Assembly (NCBI GenBank): GCA_003550325.1 | Contig: QKWP01000122.1 | Coordinates: 113,255 to 177,254 of the forward strand | Reading direction: 5' to 3' | Length of the DNA: 64,000 nt | Source of the DNA: Gigaspora rosea | Lineage: Eukaryota > Glomeromycota > Glomeromycetes > Diversisporales > Gigasporaceae | Shown here: piece after piece, positions 23,829 to 36,053 of the stretch | Position numbering within the stretch: position 1 is the stretch's first letter | How the letters are laid out: every line of letters begins with the position of its first letter | Position numbers and translations under genes: made by a program | The notes under the pieces: generated by a model | Told to the model about the DNA's origin: nothing | The model's input: the letters and a program-made list of their open reading frames with translations, nothing else | The model's database searches: none

Positions 23829-24159
23829 TTTTTAAAAAAAATTAGTAATTATAACGATCATTTAGTATTACTTATATTGTTATATTGTTAATAAAGCGGC
23901 ATAAAATAAAATAAATATATATAAATCTATTGAAAAACGTAGCTAGACTTATTTCATTTCTACTAGCCGTATTAATTAGAAGACGAATTTTGGTTAGCTA
24001 ATCGCTCTATCGCTACTTTATATGCAGAGCCTCGTGACACCTAGATTAGATTAGTCGCTCACGTTAAATAAAATTGACCAATTATAGTTGGCTAGTATTA
24101 TTGTCTAATGCGATGCACCCGACCCTAAATTTTGGCTGATCTGCTGAATTTTGGTTGTG

Positions 24160-24235
24160 CGGCCATCTATTGGCTAAGCCGCTAAGCTATTAAAAATTTA
24201 ACGGCTTAGCCTAGCCGTAAAATTTTAATCGGCTT
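24160..24235. repeat. GGCTAAGCC subterminal array of hAT element 3 (right)
   Basis: GGCTAAGCCGCTAAGC and CGGCTTAGCCTAGCCG words mirror the left array. Confidence 0.75.
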
Positions 24236-24539
24236 AGAACACTACTCTAAACCATATTATATAAGCCTTTTATCCCATAATGAATATAAAGGAAAAGCAT
24301 TAACTTTTACTCCATAATAAATATATATAAAAAAAAAGCATTATGATTATGAACTTTTAAATTTTTTAAAAATTTTTTTTAAATATTTTTTTTCAGAAAA
24401 AATTTTTTTTTCATAATATAAAGAACTTTGTGTTATAATAATAAACGCGTGAACACAAAATATCCTTTTTTTTTTTAAGAACTTTTAGAACTTTAAACTT
24501 ATTTACTTAGCAAAGTACTTAATTTTTTTACAATATATG

Positions 24540-25075
24540 AGGAACCTCTCGATGAATTTTATTATAAGCAAGCATTTACCTATATGGACAAAACTGAACA
24601 AGCATATACCTACATGGACGAAGCTGAACAAATGTCTACCTACATAGTGTTTAAAATTCAAAAAAAAATTTACTTGCACAAATTAACAATTTTGTGTAAC
24701 AAAAGTAAGTTTATTATGAAAATTTAAAAAATTTACATGCACAAACCCACTTTATTAAATTTTTTCTTGCACATTAAAATATTTACTTGCACTGTATATA
24801 TATGTGCAGGCCAATTTTAAACCCTGCACCTACATAGATGAAGCTGAACAAATACCTACCTATATGGACAAAGCTAAACAAATGTCTTTCTATATGGATG
24901 AAGTGGAACAGGTATATACATATACAAACGAAGCTGAACAAGCATCTATTTACATTGGTGAAGCTAAAGTTGGTGAATTGTCTTCATCTCAATCAGAAAA
25001 AAGTAACCCAATTCAGTCAAAAGGTAGTAGTAGTAAAACTACACCTACTAGATAAGAAGATTTTTAGTATTAAAT
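24540..25075 (+). pseudogene. Repetitive N-terminal coding segment of hAT element 2
   Basis: The frame encodes repeats of the type YMDEAEQ / YMDKAKQ (24580-24650 and 24800-24990). A non-coding insert of about 170 bp lies between the two blocks. The repeats sit just upstream of the BED finger and resemble the ESPEVTN repeats before the finger in hAT element 1. Function unknown; the segment is probably the disordered N-terminus of the transposase. Confidence 0.5.
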
Positions 25076-25139
25076 AACTTCAAAAAGATATATCTAATAC
25101 ATATTCATTTACCAATACTTTATATTGTAAATCTTTCAT

Positions 25140-27670
25140 ATGGACTACTTTAAAAAAAAGGCAGTAAAGCCAAATGTGATTTGTGTGGGACAGAATTAGT
25201 GTATCAAAATGGAACTACATCGAATCTTAAGAAGCATCTTAAAATATATAGAAGTAGAGTTCTTAAATTAAATGAATCAAAAGTAAAAAAAGATGGCATT
25301 ACTGTTATTGAAATATTGAACAATAAAGCAAGTATAAGTTAAAAATTATATAATAGTTAAAAGAAAAGTTTAAATTATTGCATAATTGTATTTATTAGGT
25401 TAATAATTCCTGTGCACCTTTTAATAAAATAAATTTAATGAGCTTATTAAAGAATGGATCATTAAACAACGAAGGAAGAACTTGAATTGATTTTTAAATT
25501 TTTAGATTCTCGTGCAATAGGTATGATATTTGCTGCTAATATAAAACTTGAAAATAAAAATACAAAGATACTTAAAATTGCTTTTTTTATAGCACCTTCA
25601 GCCGATCTAATAAAAAAAGACATGTAACATATGATTTTGAAGTAGAACATACAAAGCTTCACGATAAAGTACAAAAAATTCCTGGGAGTATATCAGTAAC
25701 TACTAACATATGGACAACTAATACCTATAACAAGTCATTTATAGCAGTAACCATTCACTATCTAAATTCATCATGGAAGCTTAAAAGTATTTTGTTAGAT
25801 TTCATTAGTATGAAGAGGTCATATAACGATATCGCGATTTCAAATGCAATGGAAACATGTTTTCAAGAAATTAGAATTACATCAAAATTGGTTGCAATTA
25901 CACGTGATAATGCATCGTCTAATAATAGGTTTTGCAAGAGTTTGCTTCTTCTTTATCATGAATTGGCATCCAATTTGATAGTATATAGCAATCGATACAA
26001 TGTTTTGGGCATATTCTAACCTTGTAGTACAAAGCATGCTGAATATTGTTGAAAATGAGTTAAAAAGGATTAGTATTACGAGTTAGAGTTTTTTTTTTTT
26101 TTTGATATTAATTTTTGATTTTATTTATTTTATCTTATTTTATTTTATTTTTTTAGTTGCGTTTATTGATTAAAAATGTTAGAGGAGTACTAAAACATCA
26201 CAAGAGGTTTAAAAAGGCATGCCAAATTCACAATTTAAGTCAATTGAAGCTGATTCTCAATGTAAGCATGAGGTGGAATTCTACGTATAATCAGGCTGTA
26301 AAGTTGCAAGAAGTATTAGATAGTGTCGCTCTAGCTGAAACAGATTCACGACAGTATGTTCTTAGCAAGAACAAATGAAATAAAATAAAACTTTTAATTG
26401 AAGTTTTAAAACTATTTAAGGACGGTTAGTAATTCGTTTTGTAATATAATTTGCAGTATACTGTATTAATAACTTATTATACTAAATATGCATTTTTCTT
26501 TAGCAACAACTATAATGTTATCATCTAAATATCCGACTTTATCAATAGTTGTTTCTCTTTATTATACGTTGTATGAGATACTTGATAAAACTCAAAAAAA
26601 GAATAATGCACCACAATGGCTCGTAGAAGGATATCAAGCTGCAATTACTAAACTTTTAGGATATTGTCAAAAGACAAACATATAGCATATTTCGGCAATA
26701 GTATTAGATCCACAGCTTAAATTCCAGTATTTTGAAGAACTTGGATAGTTGCTACAACTTATTAGTCAGACAAAAAAACTTGTTAGTTTACGATTTGTAC
26801 AGTACCGGACAGCAAAAACCATCCATTTTTTTTAGGGTGCCAAATTTGAGAATTTTATAACAATTCTGATTGGCTAATTTTTGTATAACAAAATTTTGAT
26901 TGGTCAAAAATATAAAAATAATTTTTCTATATAATAAGTGCCAAATTTTGGATTTTTAATAATAAATATTAACCAATCAAATTACAAGCACGTGATTTGC
27001 ATCAATCTGATTGGTCGATTGACCTGCACCAAATTTCTGCTTTACTATTAAAGTTGCTGAACTTTAAACCCTTATAACTTCTTTAAAAAGCAAGATATCA
27101 AAAATATGTCTTACAGATTTGTAGTTTAGGTTACAAATAAAAAATTTGTAAGAGGGATTTTTAAAATAATTACTTGTTGTGAAGTTATTAGACTTTAAAC
27201 AATGCTGAAAAAAATAGATGGTTTTCACTGTCCGGTACTGTAGTATAAATATATAATCGATATAATGTATTGATTTATATATATATTCTATTTAATAGTA
27301 TTAAAATAAATATGATCAATATGCACCTATTTCCAATCAAGATGCAATTGTTGAACTATCTACAATGACTATACTATCGCGAATTTACAAACGATCCCAT
27401 GTTGAATATCAAAGTGAACTTGAAATATACTTATGTGCACTATGTGCAGACCCACATACAGATATTTTAGAATGATGGCAAATAAATGAAGCTAATTACC
27501 CAAACCTTTCAAAATTTGCTAGAGACTGCCTTCCAATACCTGCCACGAGTGTTCCTAGCAAACAAGTTTTTAGTGTTAGTAGCAATATGATTACTGAAAA
27601 GCGTGATTAGTTAAGTGACAAGACAGTACGAATGGTGATGTGTTTACAATCATAGTGGAGAGAACTAGGT
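25140..27670 (+). pseudogene. Decayed hAT transposase of element 2
   Basis: In order on the plus strand: a BED finger (CDLCGTELVYQNGTTSNLKKHLK, near 25170-25240), a core with ISVTTNIWTTNTYNKSF and VAITRDNASSNN (the two Asp regions), SMRWNSTYNQ, SAIVLDPQLKFQYFEELG, and a C-terminal block with LPIPATSVPSKQVFSVSSN. Frame changes, in-frame stops (for example TGA before WQINEAN and TAG before WRELGEP, both where Trp is usual) and a mariner-type MITE at 26798-27242 break it. It cannot make a working enzyme. Confidence 0.8.
26798..27242. mobile_element. Mariner-type MITE (445 bp)
   Basis: TACAGTACCGGACAGCAAAA at the left and the inverted GTCCGGTACTGTA at the right are bordered by TA. The CAGTACCGGACAG end is characteristic of Tc1/mariner-like elements. 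The interior is AT-rich without an ORF. It interrupts the hAT element 2 transposase. Confidence 0.8.
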
Positions 27671-28454
27671 GAACCGTATGTATATAGCTTGATATTATTA
27701 TTTTATTAAATAGTACTAAGTTATATAATTATTTTACTAAAGTCATGTTAAAATTGTTCTTGAGCAGAGATATTGAGCAACATGATTAAATAAATCATCA
27801 GAAAGTGAACCGAATGATACATTTGCAGTAAAAAGTCATAGAAGCGTTTAATGAGCAGATATGAAAAAAATCTTATATTTGCAATTAACCAAATAATGCA
27901 ATAATTTTGGAGATAATTATTATATAATGGGCAAAAATAATGTGTCATTTGCAGATTTAAACAAATTAAAGAAGCTTATTTCTGTTTTGAAATTGAAAAA
28001 TAAAATCTATACATTCAGAGATCGAATTAGCTTTTAACAATTTTATTTGAATTATAAAATTTATATTTAAATTTTTTTGTATGATTATATATATTAATAA
28101 TACTGGCAAACTTTTAAAAATTCATGTTGAATAGTATAATTTGAATACTATTCAAACTGCTATTCGAAGTTCAAATAGCAGTTTAAGTTGTATTCAAATC
28201 ATACTATTTAATACAAAGAAAAAATTTTACTAGTGAAATTAACCCAAAGATTTCTCTTATTTATAGCGAAAATAATTGGTTGAAAAGGTTAAACCAAAAA
28301 AAAATTATATTCTATACAACAGTATTTTTTTACTACTTATCTCCCCCAAGCAGTTAAGTAAACGAGGTATTTCTCGCAGAAACAAAGTAGTTATATAAAT
28401 ATGTGTGTATTTTAAAAAAAATACTTTATCTATTTGGTAGTACATATTTTTTTG

Positions 28455-28560
28455 TCAGATCCAGATCCGGATCCGAATCTCTCTTATTCAGATCTGAATC
28501 CAGACTTGAATCAGATTCGTTTTTCGGATTAGATCTGGATCTTCAAAAAGATTCGTTCAA
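28455..28560. repeat. GATCCGGATC subterminal array, right end of hAT element 2
   Basis: GATCCAGATCCGGATCCG, CAGATCTGAATCC and GATCTGGATC words mirror the left end. Confidence 0.7.
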
Positions 28561-28579
28561 TTCGAACACTAGTTGACGC

Positions 28580-31500
28580 ATAAACTGATTGATCAAAACA
28601 AATCGGCGTTACAGGGTTTCAAGAAATTTCCCAAAAATTTTTCAAAAAATTTTTCAAACCCGGAAATTTTCTTTCAAGCCTTTTATCTACTAGTTTTTGT
28701 ACTAAGTGCTACTACTAAACTACTATTTTTTTTAAAGGTCTTTCTTTTTCATTACTTGTGTTAGACATGTTATTTAATGAAATTTTTGCCTTTGACTATG
28801 TTTTCCTTTTCTACATTTTTGGAAATGTGGATCAGTGGAAAGAGTTTTTTCTGCTTTAAATAATATTCATATTTGGCAAATTTTTGAAAACCATTATAAA
28901 TTTTGTTAAATAATTATTCGGCAAATAACGATTATTTGAATAATAACAATTATTTGAATAAAATGCTATCACCACAACTCTTTCTGATGATCCTCTGGAC
29001 CAAAACTTTTCATAAACGCTGACCTACGAAAATTTTGTAGTTAGTATTTTTATATATAACAAAAACTTTATTTAGAAGCAGCTTGGATACAGGACTTCAG
29101 ATTGCATGTAAGATGACTGAAATAGAGCTGAAAAAGATTTCTCCTTGTGGATTTGGTTCTCCAGGTGGAAGACTTCGTTGCTATGGAAAATATAGTAGGG
29201 CTAAAACCCTAGAGTTTTTTGTCAAAAGATGTGGAAGTTTAAACAGAAACATACTTTTGGTTATCAATACTATTCTACAAAACGTAAAACTTACGCTCTT
29301 TACAAGTTTTGGGACCCTCGATATTTCTCCTTGGTTTTTTCGAAATTTTCGCCAAAAAGTGGGAAATTCAGCTTACCCCCTTTAAAACATCGGCAATGTT
29401 TACTTCTCCCAATTTGGAAATGCACCTACTGAATCGGAGCTCGGTCACGAGCAAGTTTCGACTCTTGCGAAATAAACAATGAATGATACGTGAGGACGAT
29501 CTGGAGAAAAATACATGAAAAAATTTATTTTTTTCTAGAAGTTTCTTTTAGGCATAGTTTTTTTTTTTCTTTTCTTTGATGTACATATAATACTTTGATG
29601 GATATGGTTTCATGCAGTACTATATAATTTTTATCTACTTCTTTCTTTTGCCCTTTGTGGCTTTTTACATTTTTTTGTTAGTTTACGTCATTAGTATAGA
29701 GTTTTTCTTCGTTTCTCTCATCTTTCATTTTATTATTTTTGTTAGTTTTGGTTTTTTCGTCTAGGTCTTGTAGTTATTTCCCCTTTTTTTATCTCCTTAT
29801 GTTTCTCATTTTATTTTGTTTTTTTTGAATGGTTGAGTTTATCCCCACCATTGATACTAGGTGTGAGGGATTTGAAGGAAAATTCTCTGTCGCTTTTTGA
29901 CATGGGCTAACAAAGTTTATATCTGCTTTATCCGTAAGGTGGTGCGACTGGTCGCATGTAGGTGCTCTTGAAGTAACTGCATAATGTCGAATTTTAGTTT
30001 TAAGTATCATGTATTAACAGGTTATAAATAGTACTCAATACTGGTTTTAATAAAAAATCGACAAGACATGTCAAAGAATAAAAAAAAAATAAAAATAAAA
30101 AAATAAATAAAATGCTATTAGCATACTATAAATTTGTGATATAATTAAAAAAGTTAAAAAAAATTATTTTAAGCATAGTTTTTTTATATTTAAAATTAAA
30201 AAACTTAGCCATAAATTCAAGCTTGAACTTAAAGCTGATCCAAAGTTTATTTTTTAAAAAAAGTTTATAAACTCAAGCTCAAACTCAAATTTAATCTTTA
30301 AAGGTAGTGGGTACTATTTTAAAATTACATATAAACTTAATAGTAAATTGTTTTTATATTTAATTTTATGAAAAATTATATTAAGTAAACTAATTTTAAT
30401 TTTTAAGAAGGTTTCGTAAAGCAGGATTTTCTAATTCTAATGATAGTAAAATTATTAAATTTGGTTAAAAACTTAGTGAAATATGAATTTTTTAAAGATT
30501 GGATATTAAAATTTAGTAATAAAACTAACTTATAAATTTATGCAAATTGACCAATCAGAATTAGAGATTTTGTGCAACCCAGAAAAATTTGAGCCAACCC
30601 AAAAAAACTTTGTGATATACAACTATATTTTTTTAAAATACAATAATAGTTCAAATTTTTACTATAATAGATAAATTGTTTTATTTATATTTTGTAAAAT
30701 TTTAATAAAAATTAATTGTAATTTAAAAAAGTTTTATTAGTAGCATATGTTAATTTTATATGAAAATTTCAAAATACCATATAAAACTATATAAAAATGA
30801 TTCATATACCCTCTACCTTTAAAGTTTGACTAAAGTTTATAAACTTCAGTTCAGTTTGTTTTTCTTTGAACTTCTTGAAAAAAACCAAAACCAAACTAAA
30901 CAAACTACTTAACATTTTTATTTATTAAAAGGTAGTAACATAACAGAACCCTAAAATATACATAGATAGATTAGATATTAGTTTGCTTATTTTTGGTCTT
31001 TTTTGTGTGATCTTTTCTATTTATGATAATTTTTTGCTTATTTTTGAAATTTTCTGCAAATCTTTTTATTTTTAGTAATTTTATAATAAACCTAACCTAT
31101 CTATGTATATTCCGGAGTCCTGACATAATGGTGTGGAATTAACTAGAATTAAAAAAAATGTTATAGTATAGTTTGAACATTTCAAGTTTGCTTAGAAAAC
31201 TTTTTGTCTTTTATAGCAGAATTAAGTTATAAAAAAGTATTGTAAAACAATATAAAAAAAGCGTTTATTAATTGTGTAACTGATCTACAAATGATAGGAT
31301 GGTCCCTCTTGGGGTTCTAGTATGTGGTGTAATGTAAAAATCAATATTAAAAAAAATCAACAAAAATTAAAGTTGATTAGAGCTAATAGTTAGGGGTTAG
31401 GGTAAGGCATAGTATATAGTAAAATTTTACAAGAAGTTTTTTTTTTAAAAAATAAAGATGGTTTCATAGATAAAATTTTGAGTTAGAAGGTAGTTTTTTA

Positions 31501-31688
31501 AAAAAATAAAAAACAACAATTTTATATTATATCTGATCTTTATATTACACTGTATTTAAAAAATTTAATTAAGTAAAAATCATTGTAGTATTAAGCACCA
31601 GTGGTATAATTTAATAAAACTGTTTATTTTTATATTCTGCATTATTTTAACTCAAAACTTACAATAGCCTATTGTAAATATTTCTACA
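28580..31688. other. Gene-poor AT-rich stretch
   Basis: No coding region I can support. The two overlapping plus-strand frames at 29083-29432 lack domain signs. 29500-29800 is T-rich. 30060-31600 is AT filler with scattered GGGTTAGGG words near 31390. Confidence 0.5.
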
Positions 31689-31852
31689 TATATGTTGTGT
31701 CCCGATGCCCGATTCGGAATCGGGCTGCCCTAGATGAGAATTTTGTAGCAGAATTAGGACTTTAGGTGACTTTAGGGTTAGGGTTAGGCTAGAGTTAGAG
31801 GTAGGATTAGGCCAGATTCCAAATTGGGACAAATTCTTATCTGAGACACAAC
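31689..31852. repeat. Inverted-repeat element ending in ATATGTTGTGTC
   Basis: ATATGTTGTGTCCCGAT at the left and ATCTGAGACACAACATATG at the right are inverted. The interior has the palindrome CCCGATTCGGAATCGGG and telomere-like GGGTTAGGG. It abuts the foldback element at 31854. Confidence 0.6.
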
Positions 31853-31853
31853 A

Positions 31854-32116
31854 TATGGGCAGCCGTCAATAGAAATCAAGCAAATCAACATTTGAAAAAA
31901 AATTAATTCCTTAACTTTCACAGCTCATATCTCAATGAATTTTAAAGCTATCTTAATGATTTAATATTCAAAAGAAAGCTTACGATCTAAGCTTTCTTTT
32001 GAATATTAAATCATTAAGATAGCTTTAAAATTCATTGAGATATGAGCTATGAAAGTTAAGGAATTAATTTTTTTTCAAATGTTGATTTGCTTGATTTCTA
32101 TTGACAGCTGCACATA
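31854..32116. repeat. Foldback element, copy 1 (263 bp)
   Basis: This is an almost perfect hairpin. TATGGGCAGCCGTCAATAG opens the left arm and CTATTGACAGCTGCACATA closes the right. Arms of about 125 bp meet at AAGCTTACGATCTAAGCTT. It belongs to the same family as 40567-40828. Confidence 0.88.
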
Positions 32117-32235
32117 TATATATATTATATATTATTGTTCATGTGATAATTATGTAAATTTTTTTTGCCCTGATATTTCTGTCATAAAATGACATCATTT
32201 AAAATGTCATGACAAAAAAATTTCACATGCAAATC

Positions 32236-32260
32236 CATGTGCTGCGTAGCAGCACATGGT
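32236..32260. repeat. CATGTGCTGCGTAGCAGCACATG palindrome region
   Basis: A compact 23-bp hairpin (arms CATGTGCTGC / GCAGCACATG). It could be a structured repeat end or a terminator-like stem. No context supports a gene. Confidence 0.45.
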
Positions 32261-32427
32261 GTCAGTGTTGTCACGGGACAGCTTTGGACAGTAGTTTGGA
32301 CAATTTTGGACAACTTTGAACAATTAAATAAAGTAAAATTACTTAAAATTTCATTAAGATAATCTATTTTAATTTTAACTTGAATGTGTTTAACACCCAA
32401 AAAAATATATAATCATATATTTTTTAT

Positions 32428-32718
32428 TAATTATTATTAAAGCTTGAACAAGCTTTGGACAAACTTACATTTTGGGTCAAAAAAGGCTTTGGACAACCAA
32501 AACGTACAACACTGCATGGCATGACATTAACTCCGATGAAAAAAAGATGCCCTGTTATTTTTCATCATACGACAAATACAATATATGAGTTTTATTATAA
32601 ACCAATACTTACTCTAACTGACGGAGGTAAATATATTGTAATATATTGTAATTGCAGAATTATATTTACTAACAATGTACGAACTATCGTGAACGTTAGA
32701 ACATGCCCGAAACACTAG
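32428..32718 (+). pseudogene. Unrecognised open frame, possible gene fragment
   Basis: A frame reading LEQALDKLTFWVKKGFGQPKR and then KPILTLTDGGKYIVIYCNC has an ordinary amino-acid mix and ends in CPKH. I do not recognise the family. It lies in repeat-rich DNA with no visible promoter or exon partner. Confidence 0.25.
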
Positions 32719-33021
32719 TAAGTTTCAATTCGTTACCGACAATCATATTTAAAGTTGGATCATGATAATTAAAACTTAGTTGACCAATCAAAAAATGTTA
32801 GTACCTAAAAATTTGCTAATTAAAAGTTTTCTTACAAAATTTGGTATTACCACGCCTTTCAATAATATTTTTTAAGCGCAAATTTTTATGTTGGTATTAT
32901 AAGGATTGTATATATACTGTATTATAAATAGAAACCGATTAATGCAATAAACTACAGAACTAGGGCAAGAAATGATAAAATGGACATACCTTTATGCAGA
33001 TCGTCATTGTATACATAAAGG

Positions 33022-33113
33022 TAGTGTTCCCGACCCGTCTAAAAAATAACCCGGGTCACTTGACGGGAGGTCCATATATCACCCGGGTGACGCCCGCTCG
33101 GTTCAAAACACTA
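33022..33113. repeat. 92-bp GC-rich mini-element with hAT-like ends
   Basis: TAGTGTTCCCGACCCG at the left and a terminal AAACACTA at the right match the TAGTGTTC ends of hAT elements 2 and 3. The interior holds paired CCCGGGT words. No target duplication is visible. Confidence 0.45.
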
Positions 33114-33395
33114 TCAACAAATTTTGCCCGATATTTGATTTCGGGCAAAATTAATATTGTACAACTAATATTATGTCCGATCGAATAAAGATCGTTAAAT
33201 AAGCAAAAAAGGGGGGGCAGAAATAATTATAACCTTTTTTTTTTTTTTTACCCAGCTTCTTCACTAGTCCTTTTCAAAAAAGACGCAACACCATCTTTCG
33301 CACACAGTTAGGATCAATCACTACTTCAATTTGGATCGGTCAGGCCTTTATTGGTTACTATTTGGTTTATACTGTCTACAGAATAACGCAAGTAA

Positions 33396-34439
33396 ATGAG
33401 TTATCGCAGAACAACGTTGTTTGTGGCTGGCTTTGGACACCAAATTAGAGCTAGAGACTTAGCATATGAGTTCGAAAGGTTAATAAAAGCTAAAAAAAAA
33501 AAGCAGTAATGCTGTCTTACTTTAAAGTTGAAGCTAGTTACAGCTCTTTTGTGTTTTGTCAAGTTTTTAAAATATACTACGTTATCAATTACAGATATGG
33601 GCGTCTAATCAGGTGTGATATTCCAGCCCCAAGAAGCTTTTCGTCGAAACCGTAAGTATTGCGTCAACTTTGTTCTTTTGTTTTGTTTATTTCACATCTA
33701 TATATTTTCTATTCTAAGTGCTGGTAACAATTTCGGTATTAATATGTTTCATTTATTTATCTAAAAATGCGTTTAAATTTTCCTGTTGGTATTCCAAAAA
33801 GTTACGCTTTTGTTGAATTCGAAGATGAGCGAGATGCTGAAGATGCCTACTATGAAATGCATGGACGTAGGGTTTATGGACATGCTTTGAATATTCAGGT
33901 ACATTTCCTGTTTTTTTATGCTAAGGTTAAACATTAGATATATGTTATTTATCATCATCATTATTCAGTGGGCCAAAAATGCACCTTCTAGATCTTGGAG
34001 ATATGAAGGTAGTAACAGAGGCTCGCCCCGTAGAAGTCGTCGATCTCCTACTCCTCCGCGCCATAGAAGACGTCGCTCATATACTAGATCTGTGAGTCGT
34101 ACCCGATCTCGTTCTCGTGGACGTAGCCGCTCTCCTCGTTCTGATACACGTCGCAGTCGTACGAGATCCAGAAGTCCTAGGAGTCCTGAAAGGGGCGATC
34201 GAACTAACGGAGAAGAACGCATGGCTGAAGATAGAAGGTCTAGATCTATATCACAATCGAGAGTCGAAACCAAGCGCCGTGACTCTCGCTCATCTTCTCG
34301 TCCCAGAGAGGAAACAAGAGAAAGAACTGAAAGATCTCCAAGAGACAGGTCTCCATCTCCGAACGGTCATCCGGCATCTCGCTCTCAATCAGTGTCTCCA
34401 ACACATCGTTCTCAATCGAGAAGCCCTCAACGAGATTAA
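33396..34439 (+). CDS. SR-family splicing factor, Srp1-type (one RRM plus RS domain), four exons
   Basis: The product is a nuclear pre-mRNA splicing regulator that binds RNA through its RRM and partners through its RS tail. Exons are 33396-33478, 33595-33651, 33802-33898 and 33969-34439, all with GT-AG introns and consistent phase, giving 235 residues. The RRM spans about residues 6-80, with RNP2 LFVAGF (8-13) and RNP1 SKPYAFVEF (45-53), followed by [16 protein letters not shown] and [10 protein letters not shown]. Residues from about 95 to the end are rich in RS/SR and SP dipeptides. The segment [21 protein letters not shown] is typical of fungal Srp1 proteins. The ATG at 33396 is the first in frame and gives the expected short N-terminus. 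It is convergent with eS6. Confidence 0.9.
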
Positions 34440-36053
34440 TTGAAATAAGACGAATGACCAACCGCAACAACACCAGCTATATTACGAAGAATACAGTGCT
34501 TTAATACAGCTTTTTTTGCCATGTAAAATTTCTAAATATTCTCTATCTTATAGCTTGTGAGTTGCAGACGAATTTGATTAGCATATATTTCCCTCCTCTT
34601 TCTTTCTGTTCCTTATTTCTATATTTCTATTATTTTTTATGGGCGGGATCGTATGTTTGAGTTATTACTTGATGAAAAGTTTCTTTTGTCTATGCTTTAT
34701 TTTCTTGTGTTACTTTGCATATTATCAATATTATCAACGTGTTTCTTTATTGGTTATTCTCAAAATTTAAAAAAAAAAAAAAATGAGCAGTTATCGGTCA
34801 CGGGTCGGAACGGTCGGTCGCAAGGTTGTTCTTTTCGCGGTGGTTTCCACATAGACAAAAAACACCAATCATATAAACGAGAGTTAGACCATGTTCCTAC
34901 TCAAAACAGTATGCGGATGTCCATACGACTCGAAAGTCTTTCGAACGTTTTGTGCACCTTGTACAGTCGAGTCTCTTCCTCATCGCATACCATCCAAACG
35001 ACCACCGTTTCTCATCAAGTGTTTTAAATAATAAAGTATATTGCATATATTTTAGTTTTAAAAAGTAAACAATTTTTCTAACAATGTTACATCCAGCATG
35101 GAAAATTACTTTTTCTCTTCTCCTTGACATTTCTTAACGGGGCCTAATCACGATTAAATCGCTTTTCAACATTACTTTGAATATCGGGGAAACTCATCCA
35201 AAAACAAAGCAAAAAAAAAAAAAAAACAAAAAACTCCCCAAAATTGTAAAATATAAAACGTGATTTCAAGGCGCAAAAGAAGCGATGAAATATAAGTCTA
35301 TATCCGGAAAAAAAAAACGAACCTTTGCCATTACGGCATAAATTAACTGGTATGCATTCATAAAGCCCATATGAGATTTTTATTGATGAGAATTACATTC
35401 CTTGGATGTTTCATATACATTTATATGGAATCACGATCGAAGTATTTTGTGTCTTACAAGTGTGGCATAACTTTTGAAAAGTACCATTCGTATACAAAAT
35501 TTCGAACGTTTCCTCACAATTTTGGATTTTCAACACATGAATTAATCGCAAAAAAAAAGTCAAATGCAAATTTAGAAACGATCACCCAGTTAAGTATTCT
35601 TTATATTTCTTTTTGCACGCGTTTTACAAATAATCTACATATAAATATGTATCTTTTGCAGTAATATTTTGAAATGAATCGTACAAGATTTTACGAATTA
35701 ATAAAATACCTCGGTAAGGTCTGGAGAATTTTTCCGTGCAATTATATCACAAAGTTTATACGGCCGTTTCCAAATATATATATATGTATACACTTAGCGA
35801 GCTTCGCCAAATGAAAACCTGGAAATCTTAAAAGGATTCTCAAGTTTTAATTTGGCGATACACAAATAATAAAAATAAATAAATTTCTGACTTTATTTAA
35901 AGGATGTTTATTGAATCTGTTATATTGACATTGATCGTTAAATTTGAGTTTCATTTAACATCAAATGCCTCTACATTTAATCGCCAATAAAATATATTTT
36001 TGAAGTGCCCAGCCACAAAATTGCAAATGTACTACATAGTAAAAATGTGAATT
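34440..36053. other. Intergenic region between the two convergent host genes
   Basis: It holds the 3' regions of both genes. No further gene is supported; the small frames here (for example 34653-35027) look like chance frames. The eS6 3' side has an AT-rich segment suitable for polyadenylation near 35990-36050 (on the minus strand). Confidence 0.5.

Larger units (their letters stand above)
20597..24252 (+). mobile_element. hAT element 3 (20605-24244), perfect 8-bp target duplication
   Basis: Inverted termini TAGTGTTCTAAGCCGATTAA (20605) and TTAATCGGCTTAGAACACTA (24244) are bordered by identical octamers CTCTAAAC at 20597-20604 and 24245-24252. Subterminal arrays of GGCTAAGC/GCTTAGCC words follow at both ends. 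The 3640-bp element contains one uninterrupted plus-strand transposase gene and sits inside hAT element 2, so it is the younger insertion. Confidence 0.92.
20313..28579 (+). mobile_element. hAT element 2 (20321-28571) with 8-bp target duplication
   Basis: The element begins TAGTGTTC at 20321 and ends GAACACTA at 28571. It is flanked by GTTGACAC (20313-20320) and GTTGACGC (28572-28579), which match at 7 of 8 bases. Both ends carry GATCCGGATC / GATCCAGATC words. The remaining sequence is about 4.6 kb once hAT element 3 and its duplication are removed. The transposase at 25140-27670 is decayed. Confidence 0.85.

Noticed and set aside
29083..29432. Possible small gene with two overlapping frames
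   Set aside because: No start context, no domain, no splice partner; the amino-acid mix is that of random AT-rich DNA.
33965..34273. Minus-strand and alternate-frame ORFs over the SR gene
   Set aside because: The RS-repeat codons leave the other frames open; the spliced plus-strand gene explains them.
34653..35027. 124-codon frame downstream of the SR gene
   Set aside because: It begins with a hydrophobic run typical of T-rich DNA and shows no recognisable domain; more likely 3' flanking sequence.
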